Source of the DNA: Enterococcus sp. 9D6_DIV0238
Lineage (GTDB): Bacteria; Bacillota; Bacilli; Lactobacillales; Enterococcaceae
DNA length: 64,000 nt
Assembly: GCF_002174455.2 (NCBI RefSeq)
Contig: NZ_CP147246.1
Location: 1,205,501 to 1,269,500 of the forward strand
Direction: 5' to 3'
Shown here: piece by piece, positions 1-9,633 of the stretch
Layout: the number at the start of each line of letters is the position of its first letter
Position numbering within the stretch: position 1 is the stretch's first letter
Made by a program: the position numbers and the translations under genes
The notes under the pieces: model-generated
Database searches by the model: none
What the model was told of the DNA's origin: nothing
The model's input: only the letters and a program-made list of their open reading frames with translations

Positions 1-1
1 T

Positions 2-1726
2 AAGCTGACTGAAAGTACTAGCTATGTCAATCCCTATGCGCAAGAGCAGATCAACAACGCAACAGCGGCTGGTCTGAAAGTTTCGGCCTATCATTACGCC
101 CATTATACATCCAGCGCGATTGCTTCTAGTGAAGCAAATTACTTTGCTTCGTTAGCGAATACCTTTAAATTACCTAAGTCGACTGTCATGGTCATCGACA
201 TCGAGGAAGGAAAAATGCTAAACGGATCTCTAACGCCAAATACAACTAGTTTTGTAAATGTTTTAAAAGCCAATGGTTTTTCAAATATCATGTATTACAT
301 GAACCGAACTTATGCAACGAGCGGACATTTCTCTGTAAGTACCTTTGGTGCAAAAAATATGTGGGTTGCGCAATATCCTTATACGCCTACTGCTGGAATG
401 AACTGGAATAATGAATTTTCTTCATGGCAGTGGTCTTCTCAATATTATATTCCTGGTATTGCCCATCCTTTTGATATTTCAATGGATTATACTGGGTATC
501 TAGAGAATGGTGCTCAAGGAAAATGGTTGAGTGCTAATCAATACGTGACGATCACTAAAAAGAATTACTCTATTTGGTCAAACTTCAACTTTAATTCAGC
601 TTTGACAAACACAACGAATGTTTTCAATAAAACCTATAAGGTTACTGGAAAATACCAGCATATGAACGGTAGCACCTACTACTCTCTTTATGATAACAAT
701 GGAAACTGGAAAGGCTATGTCAATGCTGAAGCAACGACAAAAGCAAATGGTGCTCAAGGTCTGTGGTTAAGCGAAAACAAATACGTAACACTTACGAAAA
801 AGTCACAAACGATTTGGGGCGATATCAACACTTTCTCTAGTAAAAAAGGTAGTACAAGCGATCACTATCAGAAAACCTTTAAAGTTTCTGGGAAGTACAA
901 CCATGTTAATGGGGCCGTTTACTACTCTCTGTATGATAATAATGGAAAATGGATCGGTTATATCAACTCAGATTTTGCAAGTTCTGCATCAGGACCTCAA
1001 GGGACTTGGTTAAGTGAAAATAAATATGTAACGTTTACTAAAAAGGGCCAAACAATCTGGGGCGACATCAACACCTTCTCCAGTAAAAAAGGGAACACAA
1101 CAGATCTTTATCAAAAAACGTACAAAGTCACTGGAAAATACAATCATATTGCAGGTGCCGTTTACTACTCCTTATATGATAATAACAACAAATGGGTCGG
1201 TTATATCAATGCCAATGGACCTACTGTCGCTCCTGGACCTCAAGGGACTTGGCTAAGCAATAATGACTATGTAACGATCACAAAGAAAAATACGACTCTT
1301 TGGGGGGATATCAATAATTTCTCTAGTAAAAAGGGAAACACAACTGATATCTACCAGCAAACTTTCCATGCTAAAGGAAAATACAATCATATCGCTAACG
1401 TTACCTACTACTCTCTTTATGATAATAACGGAAAGTGGATCGGCTATCTAAATTCAAGTGCAGCAACTGTTGCACCTGGTTCACAGGGCATTTGGATCAA
1501 GAATGATGAACAAGTAAAAATCAATAAGAAAGACTATACGATTTGGTCTGAAATTGATACGTTTTCTGCTAAAAAAGGAAACACTACCGAGATATACGGT
1601 AAAACTTATCATGCCAAAGGAATCTACCATCACTTCTCTGGTGCTTCTTATTATTCTCTTTATGATAATACCAGCGGAAAATGGATTGGCTATTTAAATA
1701 CAAATGCAACGATCGTTACTAAATAA
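2..1726 (+). CDS. GH25-type muramidase with GW-like repeats (5' partial)
   Basis: The reading frame is open from the left edge, so the N-terminus lies outside the window. The first ~165 codons look like the second half of a glycosyl hydrolase 25 (lysozyme) barrel: strand motif MVIDIEEG with the acidic D-x-E pair at about 195-206, and a later ENPYYM-type strand (NIMYYMNRTY). The rest is five tandem ~81-residue modules, each starting G-x-Q-G-x-W and ending near KWIGYLN, which resemble SH3-like GW wall-binding modules. GH25 enzymes cut the MurNAc-GlcNAc bond of peptidoglycan; this one is probably secreted and wall-attached through the repeats. Monocistronic at its 3' end, facing ileS. An autolysin or a lysogenic-phage-derived lysozyme are both possible. 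Confidence 0.8.
   Translation, partial: KLTESTSYVNPYAQEQINNATAAGLKVSAYHYAHYTSSAIASSEANYFASLANTFKLPKSTVMVIDIEEGKMLNGSLTPNTTSFVNVLKANGFSNIMYYMNRTYATSGHFSVSTFGAKNMWVAQYPYTPTAGMNWNNEFSSWQWSSQYYIPGIAHPFDISMDYTGYLENGAQGKWLSANQYVTITKKNYSIWSNFNFNSALTNTTNVFNKTYKVTGKYQHMNGSTYYSLYDNNGNWKGYVNAEATTKANGAQGLWLSENKYVTLTKKSQTIWGDINTFSSKKGSTSDHYQKTFKVSGKYNHVNGAVYYSLYDNNGKWIGYINSDFASSASGPQGTWLSENKYVTFTKKGQTIWGDINTFSSKKGNTTDLYQKTYKVTGKYNHIAGAVYYSLYDNNNKWVGYINANGPTVAPGPQGTWLSNNDYVTITKKNTTLWGDINNFSSKKGNTTDIYQQTFHAKGKYNHIANVTYYSLYDNNGKWIGYLNSSAATVAPGSQGIWIKNDEQVKINKKDYTIWSEIDTFSAKKGNTTEIYGKTYHAKGIYHHFSGASYYSLYDNTSGKWIGYLNTNATIVTK
509..1726 (+). repeat. Five tandem ~243-bp GW-like coding repeats
   Basis: Repeat units begin at 509, 749, 992, 1235 and 1478, so spacing is 240, 243, 243 and 243 bp. 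Each encodes G-x-Q-G-x-W, then a WGDIN(T/N)FSSKKG block, then a YYSLYDN block and a closing W-(I/V)-GY. Units 2 to 4 are the most alike at DNA level, while the first and last are more diverged, as expected for recent internal duplication in the middle of the array. Confidence 0.85.
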
Positions 1727-1734
1727 ACTAAAAA

Positions 1735-1776
1735 GGGAACTAAAACGAAATGTCGTCGTTTTAGTTCCTTTTTTTA
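1735..1776. terminator. Bidirectional terminator between the muramidase and ileS
   Basis: A 13-bp perfect stem (1736-1748 with 1756-1768) is followed by seven T on the plus strand. On the minus strand the same stem is followed by a T-rich tail, so it can end both the muramidase and the ileS transcript. Confidence 0.85.
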
Positions 1777-1778
1777 AG

Positions 1779-1820
1779 AATCACCAGTGGAAAATAGCTA
1801 GCTATTTTCCACTGGTGATT
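1779..1820. repeat. 42-bp perfect palindrome
   Basis: The sequence equals its own reverse complement over 42 bp, centred between 1799 and 1800 on TAGCTAGCTA. It lies between the bidirectional terminator and the ileS stop. As RNA it would form a ~19-bp hairpin with almost no loop; a T-rich stretch (TAATTCTTTT) follows on the plus strand only. It may be a second terminator or an extrusion-prone site. Confidence 0.7.
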
Positions 1821-1831
1821 TAATTCTTTTC

Positions 1832-4621
1832 TTACTCTTCAAATCCTTCTGCTACTGCTTCAGGATAGTTTTCTTCCACAATGGTTGCACAACGGCCGCA
1901 TAAATGAGGTAATTTTTCATCTACTCCTACATCCGTACGAACGGCACGACAACGATCACAAGTTTCACCTTCTGCTTTTTCCACAAGGATCGACATATCT
2001 TCAAATTTCTCGACACCATCCGGCACCGTTGCAACCTTATCGACTACCTCAAAATCAGATACGATCAATAATTGAGCAATATCAGCATCTACAGCTGTTA
2101 ATAACTCGCGGATTTGTTCATTAGGATAAACGGTTACCTTAGCCTCTAATGACTTACCGATCAATTTAGAATTCCGTGCTTCTTCTAACGCTTTTAAAAC
2201 GTTATCTCTAAAGTCCATAAACGCTGCCCATAGATCCAAGAGCTCTTGCTGATTTGCAAATGTTTCATAACCAGGGAACTCAGCCAACTGAACATAGTCC
2301 TCTTCTTCTTTCAAGAAGCTCCAAATTTCTTCTGACGTATGCGGAATGATCGGTGTTAACAACTTAGTCAATGCCACAGCAGTTTGATAAAATACCGTCT
2401 GCATACAGCGACGTTGGTAATCATTTTCTGCTTCGATATAAACGACATCCTTCGCAAAATCTAAATAGAAGGCAGATAGATCCACTGTTAAGAAATTCAT
2501 CACAGAACGATAGATTTGCATGAAGTTATACTTCTCATATCCTTTTTCACGAATTTCTTCAATTACTTGGTTTAAACGAACAACCATATATTTATCCACA
2601 GAACGTAATTCTTCATAAGGAACAGTATGTTCATTAGGTTGGAAATCACTCGTATTTGCCAATAAAAAGCGCATCGTGTTACGGATCTTACGATAAACCT
2701 CTGATACTTGATTCAAGATATCCATCGATACACGAACATCTGCTTCGTAATCCACACTACTTACCCAAAGACGTAGAATATCTGCACCCATTTGCTTGAT
2801 AACTTTATCTGGTAAGATCGTATTCCCTAATGATTTACTCATTTTACGTCCTTCACCATCTAGAGTGAAGCCTTGTGATAAAACAGCTTTATATGGTGCC
2901 ACACCGTTGATAGCAACACTTGTCGTGATACTTGAGTTAAACCAGCCACGGTATTGGTCAGAACCTTCTAAATACATATCTGCTGGGAATGACAATTCTG
3001 GACGTTGACGTAAAACAGCTTCATGAGAAGAACCAGAATCAAACCAAACATCCATGATATCATTTTCTTTAGTAAACGAACCATTTGGTGAACCTGGATG
3101 CGTAAAGCCTTCCGGCAATAGTTCTTTTGCTTCACGCTTGAACCAAATATTTGATCCATGCTCTGCAAATAAGTTTGCCACATGATCGATCGTTTCTGGT
3201 GTAATGATCGCTTCGCCATTTTCTGCATAAAAAATCGGTAACGGAACACCCCATGCACGTTGACGAGAAATCACCCAGTCCCCACGGTCACGGATCATAT
3301 TGTATAAACGAGTTTTGCCCCATGGTAAGATCCAGTCGACTTTTTCAACTTCATCTAAAATGTTTTCACGGAACTTATCGATCGACGCAAACCACTGCGG
3401 CGTTGCACGATAGATAACTGGTTTTTTCGTACGCCAGTCATGTGGATAACTGTGTGTAAAGAAATCTAACTTTAATAACGCATCTTTTTCATCTAATAGT
3501 GCTGTGATCATTGGATTTGCTTTATCGTAGAAAATCCCTTCAAATCCAGGCGCTTCATCAGTAAACACCCCGCGATTATCTACTGGTGAAAGAATATCTA
3601 AGTTGTATTTTTTGCTGACGATATAATCGTCTTCACCGTGACCAGGTGCAGTATGAACTAAACCTGTACCTGCATCTAAGGTAACGTGATCCCCTAACAT
3701 AACTAACGATGTACGGTCATAGAAAGGATGTTGAGCAGTCATATATTCCATGTCTTGTCCTGAAATAGTATCAAGGATTTCGACATCTTCCCAACCAATT
3801 GCTTCTTTGACTGTCTCTAAAAGATCTTTTGCTACTACATATTTTTTCCCGTAAGCTTTTACTACCACGTATTTATATGCTGGATTCACGGAGATTCCAA
3901 GATTCGCTGGAAGGGTCCATGGAGTCGTTGTCCAAATAACAAATGATGTATCTGTATCCAGCAATCCTTTGCCATCAACGACTTTAAACGCAACATAGAT
4001 CGATGGTGATTTGACGTCTTTATATTCGATTTCTGCTTCTGCTAATGATGATTCACTTGAAGGTGACCAGTAAATCGGTTTTAGCCCTTTATAAATATAC
4101 CCTTTTTCGGCCATTTTACCAAAAACACGAATTTCAGCAGCTTCATAAGATGGATCTAAAGTGATATAAGGATGATCCCAATCACCAGCCACACCTAAAC
4201 GTTTGAAATCATTACGCTGTGTATCGACTTGCGAACGAGCATACTCTTCACATTTTTCACGATATTCGGCCAATGACATTTCTTTTCTTTTGATGCCTTT
4301 ATTTGTCAATACCTGCTCGATCGGTAACCCATGAGTATCCCAGCCTGGAACATATGGTGAACGGAAGCCTGACATTGATTTCGAACGTACGATGATATCT
4401 TTACTGATTTTATTTAAAGAATGACCTAAATGGATATTCCCATTCGCATATGGAGGTCCATCATGAAGAATAAATGTCGGTTTGCCTTCATTTAATTTTT
4501 GACGCTTTTCATAAATTTTTTGTTCTTCCCAATCTTTTTGCCATTCGACTTCCCGATTTGGTAAATTTCCTCGCATTGGAAAAGCTGTTTTTCCCAATTG
4601 CAATGTTTCTTTCATTTTCAT
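1832..4621 (-). CDS. ileS: Isoleucyl-tRNA synthetase
   Basis: Cytosolic class Ia aminoacyl-tRNA synthetase that charges tRNA-Ile. Full length at 929 aa. The ATP-binding HLGH signature is at residues 64-67 in [12 protein letters not shown], the KMSKS loop is near residue 595 ([10 protein letters not shown]), and the CP1 editing domain lies between them. The C-terminal zinc finger is intact (CDRC...CGRC near residues 890-910), which marks the bacterial type with a Zn domain. The start [10 protein letters not shown] matches the usual family N-terminus. Expression is probably controlled by the upstream T-box, although about 360 bases of repeat-containing leader separate the T-box terminator from the start codon. 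Confidence 0.97.
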   Translation of the reverse strand: MKMKETLQLGKTAFPMRGNLPNREVEWQKDWEEQKIYEKRQKLNEGKPTFILHDGPPYANGNIHLGHSLNKISKDIIVRSKSMSGFRSPYVPGWDTHGLPIEQVLTNKGIKRKEMSLAEYREKCEEYARSQVDTQRNDFKRLGVAGDWDHPYITLDPSYEAAEIRVFGKMAEKGYIYKGLKPIYWSPSSESSLAEAEIEYKDVKSPSIYVAFKVVDGKGLLDTDTSFVIWTTTPWTLPANLGISVNPAYKYVVVKAYGKKYVVAKDLLETVKEAIGWEDVEILDTISGQDMEYMTAQHPFYDRTSLVMLGDHVTLDAGTGLVHTAPGHGEDDYIVSKKYNLDILSPVDNRGVFTDEAPGFEGIFYDKANPMITALLDEKDALLKLDFFTHSYPHDWRTKKPVIYRATPQWFASIDKFRENILDEVEKVDWILPWGKTRLYNMIRDRGDWVISRQRAWGVPLPIFYAENGEAIITPETIDHVANLFAEHGSNIWFKREAKELLPEGFTHPGSPNGSFTKENDIMDVWFDSGSSHEAVLRQRPELSFPADMYLEGSDQYRGWFNSSITTSVAINGVAPYKAVLSQGFTLDGEGRKMSKSLGNTILPDKVIKQMGADILRLWVSSVDYEADVRVSMDILNQVSEVYRKIRNTMRFLLANTSDFQPNEHTVPYEELRSVDKYMVVRLNQVIEEIREKGYEKYNFMQIYRSVMNFLTVDLSAFYLDFAKDVVYIEAENDYQRRCMQTVFYQTAVALTKLLTPIIPHTSEEIWSFLKEEEDYVQLAEFPGYETFANQQELLDLWAAFMDFRDNVLKALEEARNSKLIGKSLEAKVTVYPNEQIRELLTAVDADIAQLLIVSDFEVVDKVATVPDGVEKFEDMSILVEKAEGETCDRCRAVRTDVGVDEKLPHLCGRCATIVEENYPEAVAEGFEE

Positions 4622-4769
4622 TTTTATTCCTCACTTTCTTTTGTTGCAGTTTGTTATATAGATTAAAGAGATGCAAGTTTACGCTTTCAGCTCTTTTTGT
4701 CAGTTGTATTTGTGCTTGAACAACCTTTTTGGATTTTTGACTTTTCACCTGGGCAGTTTGGTGATTCAG

Positions 4770-4973
4770 TACGATTGTTCATCAACTATTCTGACATAGC
4801 TAATCATAGTGATTCGGTGTTAAGGACACTTCGCTCACTCTGCTCGCCAAGTACTTTTCAACATCTGCTCTGGCATAGCCAATCGTAGTGATTCGGTGTT
4901 AAGGACACTTCGCTCACTCTGCTCGCCAAGTATTGTTCATCATCTACTCTGGCATAGCCAATCGTAGTGATTC
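4770..4973. repeat. 79-bp direct repeat array in the ileS leader
   Basis: A ~40-bp block ending GTAGTGATTC occurs three times (ending at 4815, 4894 and 4973), alternating with two copies of a ~38-bp block that starts GGTGTTAAGGACACTTCGC. The period is exactly 79 bp, not a multiple of three, so coding function is unlikely. The array lies in the transcribed leader between the T-box terminator and ileS. No ORF with a ribosome binding site is convincing here. Confidence 0.8.
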
Positions 4974-4978
4974 ACAAC

Positions 4979-5205
4979 AAAAAAGTACCTTCATCCCTAG
5001 GGACGAAAGTACTCGTGTTACCACCCAAATTCAAAATAATCAATAGTCATGATTATCTCCTCTGTGATCGGTAACGAAATCACTCGTCAAGTTTTACTAT
5101 ATTCAAACTTGAGTAAAATAGAGGATCTTTTCAACACCAGGGTCTGTCAATCTTTCACTATCATTGACTCGCTAAAAGAATGGCTGTTGACTTTTCTGTT
5201 CTATT
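4979..5205 (-). promoter_or_regulatory. T-box riboswitch leader of ileS
   Basis: On the minus strand the T-box core TGGGTGGTAACACG (5027-5014) is followed by a terminator stem (5013-4979) made of AGTAC(C/T)TTC.. arms around CCCTAGGG and ending in a run of T. Upstream lies a long stem-I region with a CCCTGGTG element and a candidate Ile specifier codon ATC at 5126-5124 (not structurally proven). T-boxes bind uncharged tRNA and let transcription continue when the amino acid is scarce. Position directly upstream of ileS fits tRNA-Ile sensing. Confidence 0.88.
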
Positions 5206-5217
5206 TCTTTACTAAAA

Positions 5218-5934
5218 TTATTTAGGTTCTTTGTTTAAAAGGTCAAGCATTGCTTTTGGATCGATCGCTGCTTGCTCCAATGTAGGCTGTTCATCTACTA
5301 CAGGTTCTGTAACAGTTCCTGATGCTGAAGCCTCATCCTCTTTATCTAGCTCTTCAGCAAGTACTTCCTTGATCACTGTGTGAGAGTCACTAACATAGCT
5401 TGAGAATGGTTTCAATAATTCATTCCATTCTTCACTCTTCACTTGTTCTAACTGTGTTTCAAGCATCAAGCTTAAACGTTGATGGAATACACGTGTTTTT
5501 TTCTTCAAGTCATCTGTCTCAGCAGCTAATTGACGCGCACGGTCAGTTGCATCTGTTAAAATTTCTTTGGCTTTTTCTTCTGCTGAAGCGACTAGATTTG
5601 TCGAACGTTTTTCTGCAGATGAAATCATTTCATTCGCTGTGTTTTCGGCAGAAGTAACAATAACTTCTGATTCTTTGTTTGCACTAGTTTTCACTTTATC
5701 TGCAGTATCTTGCGCTACAATAATCGATTGATTCAATGCATCTTTCAATTCATTGAAGTATTGCAATTTTTCTTCTGCATGTTTCAAAGATTTTTCAAGT
5801 TCACGGTTCTTTTGAAGCGCATCCTCATAGTCTTTCGTTACTTGATCTAAAAAATCATCGACGTCGTCTTGATTGTATCCTCTCATTTTTGTAGAGAAGT
5901 TTTTGTTTTGAATATCTAATGGAGTTAATGCCAT
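5218..5934 (-). CDS. divIVA: Cell division protein DivIVA
   Basis: Cytoplasmic coiled-coil protein that binds negatively curved membrane at the septum and poles and organises division and wall synthesis. The 238-aa protein starts with the conserved MALTPLDIQNKNFSTKMRGY membrane-binding region, then NQDDVDDFLD and a long heptad coiled coil (to about residue 180), and ends with an acidic, Glu/Ala-rich tail. It is the last gene of the dcw-ylm block; the T-box leader of ileS begins right after its stop. A good ribosome binding site (AAAGAGGTGAAGG) precedes the ATG. Confidence 0.95.
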   Translation of the reverse strand: MALTPLDIQNKNFSTKMRGYNQDDVDDFLDQVTKDYEDALQKNRELEKSLKHAEEKLQYFNELKDALNQSIIVAQDTADKVKTSANKESEVIVTSAENTANEMISSAEKRSTNLVASAEEKAKEILTDATDRARQLAAETDDLKKKTRVFHQRLSLMLETQLEQVKSEEWNELLKPFSSYVSDSHTVIKEVLAEELDKEDEASASGTVTEPVVDEQPTLEQAAIDPKAMLDLLNKEPK

Positions 5935-5953
5935 ATTCCTTCACCTCTTTGGA

Positions 5954-6736
5954 TTATTTTCGTAAAACTCCCAATAACAAACGAAACTTGTCCTTTTTCG
6001 TCTTACCTTCTAGTTCTTGAATTTGAATCCGACCAAACCCTCTAATAGAGACGATATCCAATAAGTCTACTAAAAAATCCGGTCTAGTATTTTCCGTCCA
6101 ATTCACTTTTACTTTACCAGACTCGATCAACTGTTTCGATCTCTGTCTAGATATATTATATACGCTGGAGATCAAATTATCCAGACGTAATGAGCTGATA
6201 GTTGTTCGTTCATGAGTCCAATCATCTTTTGGAAGAATCAATTCAGTGTATTTACGCGGCTCTAAACGGACAGATATTTTTCCGATTTTTTCTACCTGAA
6301 CAGACACAAAATTGGCGATTTCCTTAGCAAGAAAGACTTGCCAACGCTCTCCATCAGAAATGATATCCCCAAAATATTCACGCTTGATCCCGGTGTTTAC
6401 AAGTGTACCCAATACTTTACCATGAGAAAGCGTTGAAAATTTTACTGGATAAACGATTTCAACTAATTCGATTTCAAAATCTTCTTGTTTCGGCTGATAA
6501 TAATCAGGATAGATCAAACATCTTGTTCGTTCTGCTTGTTCATAGCCTCCATAAAACTGAAATTCAAGTTCACTATCTTGTCTAATCAGTGTTTCTAGAA
6601 TGTACGCTTGTCTAGGATCCAAAAAATCCGTTAGATAAGGAGCATACTGGCTTTCGACTTGTTCTAACCAATCACCCACAGAATCAATAAAAGGATGCTC
6701 ATCTTTGCGGAAATGTTGGTATACATTTGCGTTCAT
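5954..6736 (-). CDS. ylmH: S4-domain RNA-binding protein YlmH
   Basis: 260-aa member of the YlmH family encoded in dcw clusters. The C-terminal S4 domain covers about residues 180-250 (LRLDNLISSVYNISRQRSKQ..., then KVKVNW and DIVSIRGFGR). The family binds RNA, and in Bacillus YlmH has been linked to rescue of stalled large ribosomal subunits; the function in this species is inferred from family only. It sits 19 bp upstream of divIVA and is probably co-transcribed with sepF and yggT. Confidence 0.92.
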   Translation of the reverse strand: MNANVYQHFRKDEHPFIDSVGDWLEQVESQYAPYLTDFLDPRQAYILETLIRQDSELEFQFYGGYEQAERTRCLIYPDYYQPKQEDFEIELVEIVYPVKFSTLSHGKVLGTLVNTGIKREYFGDIISDGERWQVFLAKEIANFVSVQVEKIGKISVRLEPRKYTELILPKDDWTHERTTISSLRLDNLISSVYNISRQRSKQLIESGKVKVNWTENTRPDFLVDLLDIVSIRGFGRIQIQELEGKTKKDKFRLLLGVLRK

Positions 6737-6752
6737 AGATAGATCATCCTTT

Positions 6753-7025
6753 CTTATATTAATACAACAATGATTGTAAAATCTTGCCTAATCCGCCTGC
6801 AGCTAAATTCAGTACAATAATTGCTATCATTACATTAAAACCGATCATACCGATTCTTAAATTTAAACGATCGAATAAACTTAAATACGGCTCACAGATC
6901 CTTGCGATCAGGCGACCAAATGTAGATTCATATGCGCCTGGAAACCAAGATAATAATGCATAAATGATTAAAAGTCCTGAATAAATTTGAACAGCTTTAT
7001 ATAGTAAGTATATAAATAGAACGAT
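6753..7025 (-). CDS. yggT: YggT/YlmG family membrane protein with a non-standard start
   Basis: The frame encodes a ~90-aa protein with two membrane segments: LLIIYALLSWFPGA, then the family motif RICEPYL and GMIGFNVMIAIIVLNL. This is the YggT/YlmG family always found between sepF and ylmH. No ATG, GTG or TTG exists in frame between the upstream in-frame TAG (7040-7038) and the conserved N-terminal helix. A strong AGGAGG (7039-7034) is placed 8 nt before an ATC codon (7025) and 2 nt before an ATT (7031), so initiation at ATC or ATT is the simplest reading. The ATC is used here as the start. Confidence 0.8.
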
Positions 7026-7041
7026 ACTAATGACCTCCTAA

Positions 7042-7650
7042 CTAAAAATCAAACATTTGTTTCTTAGCTAAAGACTGTGCTGTTGCACTATCGATTTCAA
7101 TGTTTGATGGTGTACATAGAAAAATTTCATCACCGACACGTTGAATGTCTCCATCCAATGCATAGACAGTTCCAGTTAAAAAATCAACGATCCGTCTAGC
7201 CTGATGCTCTTCTACTAAATGAAAATTGATCAACACAGCGTCACTAGCAATAATATGTTTAGCAATATTCATTGCTTCAGAATAAACACGCGGCTCAATA
7301 ATTGTAATTTTGCCGGCTCTGCTTGAGCTATGTGCCTCTTGCGAACGTTTAGTATTTGAATTATTTGAACTACGCATGGAGACAACCTTTTTCTCATTAA
7401 ATGCTGTTTCCTGACGGCTTTCCTTTTTATCTTGATGTGTCTCTGTTGAACGATAACGAGCAGATGGCTTCTCAGTTAAAGGCTCAGTTGGTCCAGCTGG
7501 TCTTTGTACCTGTGCTGATGTTTGTCGAACCGTCTGTCTAGGTCTTTCATTGACAACCTTTTGCTCTTCGTATTCATCATAATTATCATAATCATCTTCA
7601 CCAGATAATCCAAAAAAGCTCGATAACGCATTTTTACTAAAAATTGACAT
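7042..7650 (-). CDS. sepF: Cell division protein SepF
   Basis: 202-aa cytoplasmic protein that binds FtsZ filaments and anchors them to the membrane through an N-terminal amphipathic helix (MSIFSKNALSSFFGL). A charged, low-complexity linker follows (about residues 20-110), then the conserved SepF domain with ITIIEPRVYSEA, the DAVLINF strand and an FLTGTVYALDG turn. The start at 7650 is chosen because GGAGGGGAATCT directly precedes this ATG; a longer frame would run into yggS. It lies 13 bp after yggS. Confidence 0.95.
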   Translation of the reverse strand: MSIFSKNALSSFFGLSGEDDYDNYDEYEEQKVVNERPRQTVRQTSAQVQRPAGPTEPLTEKPSARYRSTETHQDKKESRQETAFNEKKVVSMRSSNNSNTKRSQEAHSSSRAGKITIIEPRVYSEAMNIAKHIIASDAVLINFHLVEEHQARRIVDFLTGTVYALDGDIQRVGDEIFLCTPSNIEIDSATAQSLAKKQMFDF

Positions 7651-7663
7651 AGATTCCCCTCCT

Positions 7664-8347
7664 TTACGCACCTCTAAATATTGCTGTTCCGATTCGTACA
7701 AAAGTTGCACCTTCTTCGATAGCAATTGGGAAGTCGTTACTCATTCCCATACTGAGCTCTGTACATGGTGCATGTGACAGATGCTGATTATTTATTGTTG
7801 ACTGCACTCTTTTTAACTTAGAAAAAACATCATGAAGCTCTTGTTCAGAAGCATCCAACGGCGCCATAGTCATTAGCCCTATAACCTTTATCTTATCAAA
7901 TGAAGCTAGTTGATGAATAAAATCAAGTACTTCATCTGATCGAAAACCGTGTTTACTTTCTTCACCAGTAATATTCACTTCAACAAAACAAGCAATTGGC
8001 TTCTCCGCTCGTTTTTGTATTTCTTCTGCTAATTTTAAGCTGTCTAACGCATGAAAATAATCTATCTCGTTGATTATTAATTTTACCTTCCTACGCTGTA
8101 AATTACCAATCAAATGCCACTTAATTGTTGAAAAATCACTAAGTGCCATTTTTTTTTCGAGTAATTTATCTACTCGGTTCTCAGCCATATTCTCAATACC
8201 AAGTTCAGCAAGTTCCTTGGCACGATCACTTTCCACTGATTTAGTCACAGCGATCATGGTTACATCATCGACTGCTCGTGATGACTTTTGGCATGCCAGC
8301 TGAATTTTTTGATTTATTTTTTCTAAGTTTTCAGCCAGCATGATCAA
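7664..8347 (-). CDS. yggS: PLP homeostasis protein YggS/YlmE
   Basis: 227-aa member of the COG0325 family, a fold-type III PLP barrel without known enzymatic activity that controls free pyridoxal phosphate and amino-acid pools. The PLP-binding lysine lies in MIAVTKSV; other family blocks are [19 protein letters not shown]-like GLMTMAP and LSMGMSNDF. It starts at a TTG (8347) spaced 6 nt from AGGAG; an ATG two codons further (8341) is an alternative. It follows ftsZ after 9 bp, as in most Firmicutes. Confidence 0.94.
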   Translation of the reverse strand: MIMLAENLEKINQKIQLACQKSSRAVDDVTMIAVTKSVESDRAKELAELGIENMAENRVDKLLEKKMALSDFSTIKWHLIGNLQRRKVKLIINEIDYFHALDSLKLAEEIQKRAEKPIACFVEVNITGEESKHGFRSDEVLDFIHQLASFDKIKVIGLMTMAPLDASEQELHDVFSKLKRVQSTINNQHLSHAPCTELSMGMSNDFPIAIEEGATFVRIGTAIFRGA

Positions 8348-8356
8348 AAATCGCTC

Positions 8357-9607
8357 CTATCTTTTTCTGCGGAAAAATGGTGGTGTGTTTAATTCATCGT
8401 CGTTATTTTGAGTTGGTTCATCGCGATGAAATGTTTCAAAGTCTTTCTTTTCAGCATTATCAAAAGCTGAATCATCAACTTTAGGTCTTACGTTTTGTTC
8501 ACGACGGATATCCCAGTCACCAAATGCACTTGTCTCTTCTTGCGGTTGAGGTTGTGATGGTTTTGACTGTTCCATATCAAGCACAGGTGCTTGTTGAACG
8601 GTTTGGATTTGTGTTGGTCTATTTTGACGTGGTGATTTACGATCTTTTTTTGAAGGATCGATTCCAGTTGCAATAACTGTTACACGGATTTCATCACCTA
8701 GATCTTCATTGATCGATGTACCAAGAATGATATTGACATCCCCAGTCGCTGCGCTTGTAACGATGTCAGAAGCATCTTGTGCTTCGAATAAAGTCATATC
8801 AAGGCCACCTGTAATATTTAATAGCACTTGCTCAGCACCATCAATAGATGTTTCTAATAACGGTGATGAGATAGCTTTTTTAGTTGCTTCAATGACACGG
8901 TCTTCACCGTTGGCAACACCGATTCCCATCAAGGCTGTTCCTTGATTTTCCATCACTGTTTTCACGTCAGCAAAGTCCAAGTTGACATAGCCTGGGGCTG
9001 TGATCAAATCAGAGATCCCTTGAACACCTTGGCGTAATACGTTATCTGCTTCACGAAATGCTTCAAGCATCGGTGTCTTTTTATCAACAACTTCTAATAG
9101 ACGGTTGTTTGAGATGATCAATAAGGTATCGACGTTTTCCTTTAGAAGAGCGATCCCTTCTGCTGCAAAACGTCCACGTTTTGGTCCTTCAAAGCTAAAT
9201 GGTCGTGTGACAACACCGACTGTTAAAGCTCCTAATTCTTTGGCGATCTTAGCAACAACAGGAGCAGCGCCTGTTCCTGTTCCGCCACCCATACCAGCAG
9301 TGATAAAAATCATGTCTGCTCCTTGTAGAGCGTCTGAGATCACTTGTTCACTTTCTTCTGCAGCTTTTTGGCCAACTTCCGGTTGAGAACCTGCACCTAA
9401 ACCGCGTGTATATTTAGGTCCAAGTTGAATCACTGTCTCGGCTTTTGAGTTTTTAAGAGCTTGTACATCTGTATTAGCAGCGATGAATTCTACGCCTTTG
9501 ACGTTTTCTTCAATCATGCGGTTAACAGCATTGCCGCCGCCGCCGCCCACACCGATAACTTTGATGACAGCGCCATTGTTAATGTTATTATCTAAAGAAA
9601 ATTCCAT
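8357..9607 (-). CDS. ftsZ: Cell division GTPase FtsZ
   Basis: Tubulin-like GTPase that forms the cytokinetic Z ring. The 416-aa protein has the tubulin signature [10 protein letters not shown] near residues 106-115, [17 protein letters not shown] at the N-terminus, [11 protein letters not shown] and the T7-type loop. A Gln/Pro-rich linker follows (residues ~320-400), then the C-terminal peptide [12 protein letters not shown], which binds FtsA, SepF and other partners. Start [12 protein letters not shown] is supported by an upstream GGAGG. It lies 26 bp after ftsA. Confidence 0.98.
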   Translation of the reverse strand: MEFSLDNNINNGAVIKVIGVGGGGGNAVNRMIEENVKGVEFIAANTDVQALKNSKAETVIQLGPKYTRGLGAGSQPEVGQKAAEESEQVISDALQGADMIFITAGMGGGTGTGAAPVVAKIAKELGALTVGVVTRPFSFEGPKRGRFAAEGIALLKENVDTLLIISNNRLLEVVDKKTPMLEAFREADNVLRQGVQGISDLITAPGYVNLDFADVKTVMENQGTALMGIGVANGEDRVIEATKKAISSPLLETSIDGAEQVLLNITGGLDMTLFEAQDASDIVTSAATGDVNIILGTSINEDLGDEIRVTVIATGIDPSKKDRKSPRQNRPTQIQTVQQAPVLDMEQSKPSQPQPQEETSAFGDWDIRREQNVRPKVDDSAFDNAEKKDFETFHRDEPTQNNDDELNTPPFFRRKR

Positions 9608-9633
9608 AGTATCGTTTCCTCCTGTTTTAGTTG

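Noticed and set aside
4474..4888. Overlapping short ORFs before ileS
   Set aside because: They span leader and repeats, have no ribosome binding site and resemble no known family.
4770..4973. Possible CRISPR array in the ileS leader
   Set aside because: Only two to three units of ~79 bp whose two parts are both repeated; there are no unique spacers and no cas genes.
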